The notes under the pieces are model-generated. The model had not been told where the DNA came from, made no database searches, and worked only from the letters and a program-made list of their open reading frames with translations. From NCBI RefSeq assembly GCF_027922365.1, contig NZ_BSFN01000008.1, forward strand, positions 124,001 through 188,000: a stretch of 64,000 bases of DNA, in the 5' to 3' direction. Origin of the DNA: Pseudomonas turukhanskensis. Lineage in GTDB: Bacteria > Pseudomonadota > Gammaproteobacteria > Pseudomonadales > Pseudomonadaceae. Shown in pieces: positions 17,346 through 24,310 of the stretch (within the stretch, counting starts at the first letter, position 1; each line of letters begins with the position of its first letter). A program made the position numbers and the translations under genes.

Positions 17346-18996
17346 ACGGCAACAGCAAATGGCGGATTTGCAGGCGCATCTGCAACAACTGGGTGAGCAG
17401 TTCTCACAGCGATTACGCGAAGAACTACCGCAACTGGCTGATAAAGCCTTGCAGCTACAGGCATGCGCTGACCCGAGCGAGCAACTGCAACGTTTATCTG
17501 AGCTGCGCGATCAGTTACACAAACTGGCGGGCAGTGCTGGGACTTTTGGTTTCAGTGAGCTGGGTGCCCGTGCCAGGTTGCTGGAGCAGCAGACGCAACA
17601 ATGGCTGAGCAGTTTGGAGCTTCAGCGGCAAGGTTTGCAGGGGCTGGTAAACGAACTACAGCAACTGGCTAGTGTTGAGCAGATTTCTCAAGCTTCAGTC
17701 GCACCAGTGCTAAAAACGCCCAGTGTTGGGGCTAATCGTGACGGTGCTTACAGGGTTTATATTCTCGAAGATGAGCTGAAGGTTGGCGAGGTTATCCGCT
17801 TAACACTCAATACATTCGGCTATCAGGCATCACATTTCCTAACCACCGCAGCCCTCGATGAGGCGTTGGTTGAACAGCTGCCGGACGCACTGATCATTGA
17901 TGTTAATTTAGGCGACAGCCGACAGACTGGATTGGATTATGCCGCAGCATTGCAGCAGCGCTTAGAGCACTTATTACCGCTTCTGGTTCTCACCACCCAG
18001 AACGATTTTTACACCCAATTACAAGCTGCGCGCATTGGTGCAATGGGGTTCTTCAGCAAACCTGTTGACGTGGCCAAGCTGGAAAATCGCCTGGAGCGCT
18101 GTTTCAACCAGCAGAGTGGTGAGCCCTATCGAGTATTAATCGTTGACGATGATCGCGAGTTATCCAGTCGATACCGTTTGGTATTGAGTGGGGCCAACAT
18201 GCTGGTTGAAGTCGTCAACGATCCTTTGCAATTGTTCGACGCTATGGCCCGCTTTCATCCTGAAGTGTTGGTGCTGGACGTCAACATGCCTGGGTGTTCT
18301 GGGCCGGAGCTTGCACAGGTGGTTCGCTTCAATGACGACTGGTTGCGTGTGCCGATCATTTATCTGTCCGCTGAAACCGATATCGCGCTTCAGATGAGCG
18401 TTTTAATCAGAGCGGGGGACGACTTTGTCACCAAGCCGATTTCAGATAACAGTCTGATAGCCACAGTTTTTGCCCGCGCCCAACGCGCTCGCCTACTCAG
18501 TAACGCACTCTCCCGCGATAGCCTGACCGGGTTGCTAAAGCATGCTGATATCAAGGAGCAAGTGGCTATCGAGCAAGAGCGTGCACTACGCAGTGGTAAA
18601 CCAGCCAGCGTAGTAATGCTAGATATCGATCATTTCAAGAAAGTGAACGATACCCACGGACATGCTGTTGGCGACAATGTAATACGTGCACTTGCCAACT
18701 TGTTGCGCCAACGCTTGCGTCGAGTGGACAGCCTTGGACGTTACGGCGGGGAAGAGTTCATGGCTGTGCTGCCAGATTGTAATGGCGAGCAGGCTGTGAG
18801 CATTCTTGACGAAATTCGCCAGCAATTTTCAAGCATCAGCTTTGCTGGCGAACAATCGGATTTTCATGTGAGCCTCAGCGCTGGCGTTGCTTCTAGCCAC
18901 GAGCGTACTGCTGATGAGCTAATGGAAATGGCTGATCGGGCCCTGTACGCAGCAAAGAACAATGGTCGCAATCAGGTACGCCTCGCAGATGACTGA
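17338..18996 (+). CDS. HPt-REC-REC-GGDEF diguanylate cyclase
   Basis: A 552-residue terminal output protein. Order: HPt domain (about 1-105, His about 61 in LHKLAGSAGTFGF), receiver 1 (about 138-255, Asp about 188 in IIDVNLG), receiver 2 (about 260-380, Asp about 314 in VLDVNMPG, Lys in TKPI) and a GGDEF domain (about 390-548) with GGEEF at 470-474 and an RxxD inhibitory site (RRVD) five residues before it. The protein can therefore accept phosphate by His and Asp routes and should make c-di-GMP with product inhibition. GTG 17338 is chosen (GGAG about 8 bp upstream). The combination of HPt and two receivers on one cyclase suits it to integrate several kinases. It is the last gene of the operon. 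Confidence 0.92.
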   Translation: MDKRQQQMADLQAHLQQLGEQFSQRLREELPQLADKALQLQACADPSEQLQRLSELRDQLHKLAGSAGTFGFSELGARARLLEQQTQQWLSSLELQRQGLQGLVNELQQLASVEQISQASVAPVLKTPSVGANRDGAYRVYILEDELKVGEVIRLTLNTFGYQASHFLTTAALDEALVEQLPDALIIDVNLGDSRQTGLDYAAALQQRLEHLLPLLVLTTQNDFYTQLQAARIGAMGFFSKPVDVAKLENRLERCFNQQSGEPYRVLIVDDDRELSSRYRLVLSGANMLVEVVNDPLQLFDAMARFHPEVLVLDVNMPGCSGPELAQVVRFNDDWLRVPIIYLSAETDIALQMSVLIRAGDDFVTKPISDNSLIATVFARAQRARLLSNALSRDSLTGLLKHADIKEQVAIEQERALRSGKPASVVMLDIDHFKKVNDTHGHAVGDNVIRALANLLRQRLRRVDSLGRYGGEEFMAVLPDCNGEQAVSILDEIRQQFSSISFAGEQSDFHVSLSAGVASSHERTADELMEMADRALYAAKNNGRNQVRLADD

Positions 18997-19055
18997 GTGG
19001 ACGGCGATGGACTCTTTTTTCATGTGCCAATGAGCGGGGATCTCCTATCCAGACG

Positions 19056-19991
19056 CTAGGTACCCCTGGAGTTAGGTGCGGTGGACTTGCCTGGAAGCCA
19101 GCCACGAGTGGATGCTGGAAACTCAATCCGGCCAACAACTTTCCCAATACCGTATCGCGGTGGATTCTTGGGTTTTCGCACCTTTGATAGGTCTATACCC
19201 TCTACCGGTCTGAGGTGACTTTGTCGGTCTGCACCAGAACGACCATCGCCGTAGACACTGATCGACTCTGTTGACTGATGCCCCATGATGTACGCCATGG
19301 TTTCCGGGCTTTCTCCGGACGCTTTCAGAATGGAGCCGATTTGGTGTCGAAAGCTCTTCAGTGTCGGAACTTGTTTGCGCCTCGACCATAGCGCCCGTGC
19401 CTCTCGACGAAATCGATCTCGAATCGCCGTGTTAGTGCGCGGACATTTCGACATCCGATGAGCGGCCCATTCAATCAATTTCAGAATCTTGGGCTTGTCG
19501 ATCACCAGGGTGCGGTCAGCGCCACGATGTAACTCGGCGGACTTTTTACCACCGATGATTTGCACCAAGTTCCCTGTGACGGAGATCGTCCGCATCTCGC
19601 AGGGACGCACGCCTATCCAGTACGCGAGAACAAGCGATGCGGCCTCATCGAGATTAGCCCCGGCATGAAGGTGCTTGTACAGCGCTTTGAAGTCCTCGAA
19701 GGAGACTTTACGAATCTGTTTCAGCTTGGATTTTCGGGTCATCTTGCTATTAGGTGCAGTGACCGGATTGATCAGCGTTCTGATTGCAGCAGCTGTGTCG
19801 CTGTTGCCACGAGCGAGCTGATCGTTCATCAGCGAATTTTTGAGCGTGCTGAATGAGTTTGGGCGGTACTCGCCGGCGCAGGCAAGCAAAGCCGCGCAGA
19901 TCTGCGCCGAATCTGGGGCATCTGACCCGCAGTGTTCGTGGTAAAAGTTGCGTGCTCTGGTTTGGTATTTCTTCAGCGTGTCTGGCTGCAT
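19056..19991 (-). CDS. Divergent tyrosine recombinase
   Basis: About 311 residues. The C-terminal half looks like a tyrosine recombinase catalytic domain: Arg in AYWIGVRPCEMRTI, SFRHQIGS, then MGHQSTESISVYGD with His and the candidate nucleophile Tyr. The position that is normally His in the HxxR box appears to be Lys (KSFRH), so the active site is atypical. The role is unknown. It could control excision, act on the array at 20395-20671, or be a non-catalytic DNA-binding relative. Start ATG 19991 is preferred because AAGAG lies at a suitable distance; ATG 20000 and TTG 20024 are in-frame alternatives. It faces away from the array and converges with the cyclase gene. Confidence 0.7.
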   Translation of the reverse strand: MQPDTLKKYQTRARNFYHEHCGSDAPDSAQICAALLACAGEYRPNSFSTLKNSLMNDQLARGNSDTAAAIRTLINPVTAPNSKMTRKSKLKQIRKVSFEDFKALYKHLHAGANLDEAASLVLAYWIGVRPCEMRTISVTGNLVQIIGGKKSAELHRGADRTLVIDKPKILKLIEWAAHRMSKCPRTNTAIRDRFRREARALWSRRKQVPTLKSFRHQIGSILKASGESPETMAYIMGHQSTESISVYGDGRSGADRQSHLRPVEGIDLSKVRKPKNPPRYGIGKVVGRIEFPASTRGWLPGKSTAPNSRGT

Positions 19992-20012
19992 CGTCGTCAT
20001 CTCTTTTTGTTG

Positions 20013-20208
20013 TTTTGATGACAAAGCTAAGCCGCTTCGCGAATGGCGTTGTGTCAGTTCGGCCTACACTGAAATGCACTACGCCTTCGCTTCGTTTTTT
20101 CTCGTTCCGTCCGAACTGCCCCAACGCCCTCTTACTCACGCGACACGCCTCATCTGTATTCAGCGTGCGCCGTGAGCAAAAGCGCGCGCAAGCCTTTTGT
20201 CATCAAAA
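20013..20208. repeat. Hairpin region bounded by 13-bp perfect inverted repeats
   Basis: TTTTGATGACAAA (20013-20025) and its exact inverse (20196-20208) bound about 196 bp just upstream of the recombinase gene. Inside, 20045-20062 pairs with 20111-20128 with 16 of 18 matches, enclosing a 48-nt loop. No protein-like reading frame is evident. It may be a folded leader of the recombinase mRNA (minus strand), a small non-autonomous transposable element, or a recombination site. Pairing was read by eye. Confidence 0.5.
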
Positions 20209-20220
20209 TCAAAACGCAGC

Positions 20221-20265
20221 CAGCGCCATGGCGCTGAAAGGGCGAGCCCAGCAGCACGAAGCTGC
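20221..20265. repeat. Perfect 16-bp palindrome and small hairpin
   Basis: CAGCGCCATGGCGCTG (20221-20236) is a perfect palindrome, and GCAGC-ACGAA-GCTGC (20251-20265) a 5-bp hairpin. Both lie between the hairpin region and the A+T-rich tract that precedes the half-site array. Confidence 0.45.
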
Positions 20266-20319
20266 TCATCGGCGATGTAGCGGAAATCGGAGTATTCAAA
20301 AATGCTGGTCAGTAGAGGG

Positions 20320-20392
20320 CGATTTGATTATATTAATTTTCGATAAATCATTGATTTAATTGAATTAATGTAAGAAGTATAACCGATAAAAG
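20320..20392. other. A+T-rich tract beside the half-site array
   Basis: About 70 bp that are strongly A+T-rich, including TTAATT and a TTAATTGAATTAA palindrome, in an otherwise GC-balanced neighbourhood. They directly abut the phased array beginning at 20395. Iteron-like sites next to an A+T-rich tract are the layout of a replication origin unwinding region, but a promoter region is equally possible. Confidence 0.4.
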
Positions 20393-20394
20393 CA

Positions 20395-20671
20395 GTGCCA
20401 GTTTGGGCACGCTTTGCGCCATAAGTGGCACATGCTGTGCCGGCTTTGGCTGTTTTCGGTGCTACTTCAGGCACCGGCGTTGCCGCTTGCGGCACGAATA
20501 GTGTGTCGCAGGCTGCCAAGTGCGACATGAGGAGGGTATCGCAATCAGTGCTTGCGACATGGTCAGCGTGTCGCAGCGTAATTTTGCGACAGACTTGGGG
20601 TGTCGAATTTTCCACTTGCGATACTCGGCGCGTGTCGCAATCGCCTCATGCGACACGGCAGTCGTGTCGCA
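20395..20671. repeat. Alternating, helically phased half-site array in two registers
   Basis: Part A (20395-20495): ten half-sites alternating GTGCC-like and GGCAC-like, with centres 10 or 11 bp apart (about 20397, 20408, 20418, 20429, 20439, 20450, 20461, 20472, 20482, 20493). Part B (20488-20671): twelve half-sites alternating TGCGACA-like and TGTCGCA-like, starting at 20488, 20504, 20521, 20537, 20553, 20569, 20585, 20601, 20617, 20633, 20649 and 20665. The spacing is 16 bp except for one step of 17. Orientation alternates without exception. A 16-bp step does not preserve reading frame, and overlapping open frames look like low-complexity shadows, so the structure is selected at DNA level. 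It is neither CRISPR nor a simple tandem repeat, since spacers between half-sites differ. Confidence 0.85.
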
Positions 20672-20823
20672 GATGGCGGGCCCAGACAAAGGCGAGTCAG
20701 GCGCTGGACGTCGAGAGCAGCGGAAAGTCCATGCCGGTGAGGATGCGAACGGATATCTAAGAGCGTGGTGGCGAAGGAGACGTTATTACTTCATGGCACA
20801 GCGTGGCCTTCTTCTGAATTGTG

Positions 20824-21180
20824 TCAGTGGAGGCGATCAGGCGTCGGATAGAGGCCCTGAGGAAGAAATTTCTGATAGTCCACCAGGGATTGGTACCCAC
20901 CCGGGTGGAAAGAGGCGATGACGTAGAAGCTTCCCGTGTAGGTGTGCAGCACCCAAAACTCTCCCTCCAGTTCGATACGCAGGATGTCCGAGGTGCGAAT
21001 CAGGCGCCCATCGGAAAATCGCCCCCCGAGAGGGTCAGCCCTGATATGCCGGTGCGTTACTCCCAGGCAGCAGCAAGCCGCGATAAGGGCATCGGTGAGA
21101 TAGGCCGTGACCGGCTTGCTGAAAGAGTATGCTTGAGCCTTGCGCAGCTGCTGCATACCCTCTGGAGATACTGGGCGCAT
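20824..21180 (-). CDS. Hypothetical protein, 118 aa
   Basis: A 118-residue protein of unrecognised family. The C-terminal half has a beta-rich pattern (DILRIELEGEFWVLHTY, SFYVIASFHPGG) that looks like real protein and unlike a shadow frame. No membrane segment. It is the last gene of a leftward series of small island genes (23083 to 20824) and ends about 150 bp from the phased array. The ATG at 21180 is the farthest upstream. Function unknown. Confidence 0.5.
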   Translation of the reverse strand: MRPVSPEGMQQLRKAQAYSFSKPVTAYLTDALIAACCCLGVTHRHIRADPLGGRFSDGRLIRTSDILRIELEGEFWVLHTYTGSFYVIASFHPGGYQSLVDYQKFLPQGLYPTPDRLH

Positions 21181-21189
21181 TGCTGCTTC

Positions 21190-21399
21190 TCACAGACCAA
21201 TGATCAACTCCGGGTTGAAGCCCGTGTGCTCTCCGGGATGGCCACGCAGATTGCAGACGATGCGCGTGCCCAGGTGCTGACAGTCGACAGCAGTATGGCC
21301 GTGACCATATATCCAGGGCGCTACTCGTTCGCTGCCCAGTACGGACGACACCCGCTCCGGTAGACATCCCCGGCCTAATCCTTGGCTTAAATCAGGCAT
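21190..21399 (-). pseudogene. C-terminal remnant of a metallophosphoesterase
   Basis: The last 45 or so residues match the end of calcineurin-type metallophosphoesterases: a WIYGHGHTAVD metal-binding block, then GTRIVCNLRGHPGEHTGFNPEL, the usual closing pattern. The N-terminal 200 residues expected of the family, including the metal-binding motifs DxH and GDxxD, are missing, and the neighbouring gene overlaps where they should be. It is therefore a truncated relic, perhaps left by a deletion that brought 21387-21785 next to it. Confidence 0.65.
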
Positions 21400-21785
21400 G
21401 CGATGGTGCCGGCATTGGCACGCTTGCGTGAGCCGGGACCCAGTAGCAGGTACACAGAATTGAGCGTCTTGAAATGAAATCCCTTACTGAACTGATGCAG
21501 TAGCGAGGACCTCACGAAGTCGCCCACATCCCATCGCCGCTCGCTGTCGAAAACTACCTGGTGCGCATAAATCAAGGCCGGCTGGCGTTGTGTTTTCTCC
21601 AGCGCGTGGCGTTGCGCATCGGTGGTCTCTATATCGAGCCACAGCCAGTCACGAACCAGGCAAAAATTTCCACACGGGAAGTTCTTTCGGGCATAGCTAA
21701 GCGCGTCTTCGTCTGACATGGAGCTGCCAGGCATGGGCACTCCCGATGCGTACAGCAGCTCTGTGATTTCTTTCAGTGATTTCAT
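21387..21785 (-). CDS. Small Pseudomonas mobile-element protein (DUF6957-like)
   Basis: A 132-residue protein. The pattern FCLVRDWLWLDIE, then LIYAHQVVFDSERRWDVGDFVRSSLLHQF and VYLLLGPGSRKRA, resembles a small uncharacterised family common in Pseudomonas islands and prophages; the DUF6957 label is from memory and should be checked. No known function. It lies in a leftward group of small genes and its end overlaps the metallophosphoesterase remnant. No clear ribosome binding site precedes ATG 21785. Confidence 0.55.
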   Translation of the reverse strand: MKSLKEITELLYASGVPMPGSSMSDEDALSYARKNFPCGNFCLVRDWLWLDIETTDAQRHALEKTQRQPALIYAHQVVFDSERRWDVGDFVRSSLLHQFSKGFHFKTLNSVYLLLGPGSRKRANAGTIACLI

Positions 21786-21864
21786 GGTTGATCGATCTAC
21801 ATCCCCTGAGGATGGCTTGTAACATTCCGGGTAGTAGCTGGGGCAGCTAGCTGCCCATTACCTC

Positions 21865-22590
21865 TCACTGCGTCTGCTGCATGCTGCAGGCCTGACGATG
21901 CTGCTGCTCCAAGTCGATGCCACAGAGCAGGGCGGCGAAGTCCGCATCAGGCAAATGCTGTTTGCGAACCTCAACAATGGATTTGATGATCGCATCGACA
22001 CGCAGCGAAATCGGCATCTGACTCGGTGTCTTCGAGCGATCATGCTGATAGATGATCGAACTGAGAGAGGCGACTGCTGCACGTAGTTGGTGGTCTTGGG
22101 TCTCTTCAATTCCAAAACCGTTAACTCCCCGGAATTGGTTGGCCATCTGCTTGAGCAAATCCGGTCGATTAGCTGGATCGGCCTGTTGCGCTCGCCAGTT
22201 CAGAATTCGGCTCAGGACTACTGGCGCAGCAGCTGTTTTTGGCACTTGGGGCTGTTCCTCCACAGTCGGTGTTCCACCAAAGAAGTGAGTACGCAACTGG
22301 TCAAGGTGCCTCCGAACGGCTGGGGACACTTTGCGTGAACTCAAGCTCTTCAGCCAAAACTCGAACTCTGACTGTGGTAGACACAGCGCCCGTTTCATAA
22401 GCGGTTGGCCTGGCAGGGATACATCATGCTCGCGAGGGCTGTATCGGGGCGGATGCAGCTTGGCCGCTTGAGAGTGCCAGTTCAGCCCCATCGCTTCGCA
22501 TATCGATCGCATTGGCCAGTAGCGCTCATTGTCGCTGTCGATCAGATAAGGAATCGTCAGCCCGTGGATTTTGATTTTGGATGTGCGCAT
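21865..22590 (-). CDS. Phage-type antirepressor (P22_AR N-terminal domain)
   Basis: About 241 residues. The N-terminal section has the phage antirepressor pattern: HGLTIPYLIDSDNERYWPMRSICEAMGLN followed at a distance by LCLPQSEFEFWLKSL. The C-terminal part is helical and polar and may bind a partner repressor. Antirepressors relieve phage repressors by protein contact. Start ATG 22590 is chosen over a longer frame because the conserved domain begins there and it lies 4 bp after the stop of the preceding gene, suggesting coupling. The XRE protein encoded at 23193 is the natural target. Confidence 0.7.
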   Translation of the reverse strand: MRTSKIKIHGLTIPYLIDSDNERYWPMRSICEAMGLNWHSQAAKLHPPRYSPREHDVSLPGQPLMKRALCLPQSEFEFWLKSLSSRKVSPAVRRHLDQLRTHFFGGTPTVEEQPQVPKTAAAPVVLSRILNWRAQQADPANRPDLLKQMANQFRGVNGFGIEETQDHQLRAAVASLSSIIYQHDRSKTPSQMPISLRVDAIIKSIVEVRKQHLPDADFAALLCGIDLEQQHRQACSMQQTQ

Positions 22591-22594
22591 CGGA

Positions 22595-23083
22595 TTACTG
22601 AACCCCTTGGGTGGCTGGGTTCGGGGCAAGGGCTGTCGAGCGCTTAAATTGCGCGGCGATGAGTTCGTGCAGGGCATGGCTGGCCGGGGCACTGTTCATC
22701 AACTGCTGCATGACGCTGAGCACCTCGGGGCTGCTGGTCTGCGTCAGCGTAATGAGTTTGTTGGCGCTTGCCTCTACAGCATGGAAGCCATCCCTGAGCT
22801 GGGTGGCCTCCGCACGGCTCGCAGCGCTCAGTTGATCAAGAATCTGATCAATGAATGCTGGAATCAGTCGGGCTGGTAGGTAGTACAACGTGGATTTAGA
22901 TTCAGCGTCCTCTTCGATCAGGAGCTCGCCTTCCCATGCCGTACCGGCAACCTGGGCCAAGTCGGTTGGTGCGCCGATTGAGGTGAGTAGAGCGTTCAGC
23001 TCCATATCGATTTGTAGCGTTTGCTTGTTTAGTGTGAGCTGAAGCTTCGGGCTTGGGGAGGAGAGTTGTGTCGCTGTGTTCAT
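22595..23083 (-). CDS. Hypothetical protein, first gene of antirepressor operon
   Basis: A 162-residue protein of unknown family, predicted soluble and largely helical after residue 60 (QILDQLSAASRAEATQLRDGF). ATG 23083 follows AAGGA about 8 bp upstream and is preferred to an upstream in-frame start at 23113. It is divergent from the XRE gene across a short region containing direct repeats (23125-23153), and is followed 4 bp later by the antirepressor gene, so both are probably controlled by that regulator. Confidence 0.6.
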   Translation of the reverse strand: MNTATQLSSPSPKLQLTLNKQTLQIDMELNALLTSIGAPTDLAQVAGTAWEGELLIEEDAESKSTLYYLPARLIPAFIDQILDQLSAASRAEATQLRDGFHAVEASANKLITLTQTSSPEVLSVMQQLMNSAPASHALHELIAAQFKRSTALAPNPATQGVQ

Positions 23084-23124
23084 TGAGGTGTTCCTTGGTG
23101 AGGGGATAATCAAAATAATCTGAA

Positions 23125-23153
23125 TATCTGTAAATCAGGTATCTGTAGATTAG
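23125..23153. promoter_or_regulatory. Pair of 14-bp direct repeats, likely XRE operator
   Basis: TATCTGTAAATCAG (23125-23138) and TATCTGTAGATTAG (23140-23153) differ at two positions and are 15 bp apart. They lie in the divergent intergenic region between the antirepressor operon and the XRE regulator gene, where a repressor would control both. The inference rests on position and repetition. Confidence 0.55.
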
Positions 23154-23192
23154 ATATACCCTCGTGTGCTGTCAAGCTGTGAGGTTGCCCCG

Positions 23193-23456
23193 TTGGAAAA
23201 GTCGGTGTATCGAGATGAGAACTTGGTTCTGCTCAGGCTGCTGAAGCAGTGCAGGGTGGAGGCTGGGTTGACCCAGTCGGAGTTTGCTCAGGCGCTTGAG
23301 CGTCCGCAGTCTTTCGCGAGCGATATCGAGCGGGGGTTGCGCCGGCTTGATCTTGTTCAGCTACGCGATATCTGCCTTGCACTGAATATCGGCTTGGTTG
23401 ATTTTGTGCAGCGATTTGAAAATGAGCTTTCGGTTTCGAAAGGGGCAGGTGAGTAA
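23193..23456 (+). CDS. XRE-family helix-turn-helix regulator
   Basis: About 87 residues with a Cro/CI-type helix-turn-helix: LRLLKQCRVEAGLTQSEFAQALERPQSFASDIERGLRRLDLVQL is spread over residues 10-55, with the recognition region around RPQSFASDIERG. A short C-terminal tail follows. Start assignment is uncertain: TTG 23193 (GAGG about 9 bp upstream) is preferred; GTG 23166 and GTG 23205 are in frame. It is divergent from the antirepressor operon and probably represses both through the repeats at 23125-23153. Confidence 0.8.
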   Translation: MEKSVYRDENLVLLRLLKQCRVEAGLTQSEFAQALERPQSFASDIERGLRRLDLVQLRDICLALNIGLVDFVQRFENELSVSKGAGE

Positions 23457-23572
23457 CACCTTCGCCCCTCTTGAAAATGGACACGTGGTTCGCACCGTGT
23501 GTGCTCCGAATATTGCTCTGGTGCTGGGCTCCAAGTGAGGGCTTGTCTTCGAGGTGCTCCCTGCCGTCTTTT

Positions 23573-23860
23573 TTAGGCGGTGCCTCGCTGCATGCTCTCC
23601 CATGCCGCTGAGTACAGTCCTGCTGCATCGCTGCACAGAAGTCGAATTGCTTGTATGCATGCACCTAATGGCTCGTCTGAAAGCTCATTCAAAATGGATG
23701 TGCCACTGAGCGCGCAGAGTAGGCCTAAGACAGCGTACTGTCGTTGCGTAGCTTCGTCATAGAGTTCGGCGGCTTGGGCATCGCTTCGATAGCCAAGCAG
23801 GCTGTCGTGCTCGGCGGCATGCAGCGGTGTAAAACCCGGGGATGAGTTGCTCTGGTGCAT
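23573..23860 (-). CDS. Small helical Pseudomonas protein downstream of structured leader
   Basis: A 95-residue acidic, mostly helical protein. Its arrangement (HAAEHDSLLGYRSDAQAAEL, LLCALSGTSILNELSD) recalls small Pseudomonas families such as DUF3077 or DUF6124, but assignment by eye is weak. No membrane segment or DNA-binding motif is visible. ATG 23860 is preceded by GAGGT about 9 bp upstream. The mRNA would start with the folded leader at 23861-23990, which recurs upstream of similar small genes in Pseudomonas as far as I recall. Confidence 0.55.
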   Translation of the reverse strand: MHQSNSSPGFTPLHAAEHDSLLGYRSDAQAAELYDEATQRQYAVLGLLCALSGTSILNELSDEPLGACIQAIRLLCSDAAGLYSAAWESMQRGTA

Positions 23861-23990
23861 AGGGTGACCTCTAGAGTTTTAGAGGCCGCCATTACTCGCT
23901 ACCAAACGAGAGGGTGGCGGCTGTATGCAGGTTGGTAGACCGAGACTCTAGGAACTCAGCGCGCCGAAGCGCCCCGCATACAGCCACCAT
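23861..23990 (-). ncRNA. Structured 5' leader RNA, candidate cis-regulator
   Basis: Pairings read on the minus-strand RNA: (1) 23976-23985 with 23919-23928, ten perfect pairs; (2) a UUCG-capped hairpin, 23961-23964 with 23969-23972; (3) a CTCG/CGAG hairpin, 23907-23910 with 23895-23898; (4) its loop 23899-23905 complementary over 7 nt to 23932-23938, a possible pseudoknot; (5) 23915-23920 with 23886-23891, which partly competes with pairing 1. The element ends just before the ribosome binding site of the 23860 gene. Competing stems at this location suggest translational or attenuation control; the ligand or trigger is unknown. Confidence 0.55.
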
Positions 23991-23996
23991 AACAAG

Positions 23997-24248
23997 TTGC
24001 TTCATGGTGCTAGTGATCCTGGAGTCTGGTTTGTTGACCCGCCCATTCACACTATTCAGCTCTCAGTGGCTGTGCAAGACCCTACATTACGGTATCTGGA
24101 CGAAAAAGGTCTTCACCATGAATGCTCTTCAAGATGGCTAAAAAGTCGGCTTGCGATGTTGTCGCATAAAGAAAATGCATCGCATGGCGGTCTTAGTTTT
24201 GCGTATTTCCCGACGAACGGTACTTTAGTTCGTGCTGGCTTTTTCTAA
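23997..24248 (+). CDS. Doubtful ORF, 83 aa
   Basis: An open frame of 83 residues starting with TTG and lacking a ribosome binding site. The composition (WFVDPPIHTIQLSVAVQDP, LHHECSSRWLKSRLAML) is protein-like enough to mention, but no family is recognised and it begins against the leader-RNA region. It could be a C-terminal scrap of a former gene near the end of island 1. Confidence 0.25.
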   Translation: MLHGASDPGVWFVDPPIHTIQLSVAVQDPTLRYLDEKGLHHECSSRWLKSRLAMLSHKENASHGGLSFAYFPTNGTLVRAGFF

Positions 24249-24273
24249 CCAGCAGGTCATCGGGTGTCAAATC

Positions 24274-24292
24274 CCTACCCCAATCCTACCCC
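24274..24292. repeat. Two CCTACCCC repeats at right end of island 1
   Basis: CCTACCCC at 24274-24281 and 24285-24292, 11 bp apart, in a segment that matches the left-end context (CCTACCCCRRYCCTACCCCGAG) at 172-193. These are the probable arm sites of the integrase encoded at 244, 58 bp from the att copy at 24350. Confidence 0.6.
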
Positions 24293-24310
24293 GAGCCAGA
24301 TTTCAGGCAC

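Noticed and set aside
20395..20671. Shufflon (Rci-type) interpretation of alternating sites next to a tyrosine recombinase
   Set aside because: Segments between sites are only 3-9 bp and non-coding, so inversion would have no coding effect. A binding array fits better.
20328..20760. Overlapping open reading frames across the half-site array on both strands
   Set aside because: Their residue patterns (CDT, VSQ, ATR) are the array read in shifting frames. A 16-bp period does not keep frame, and there are no good ribosome binding sites.
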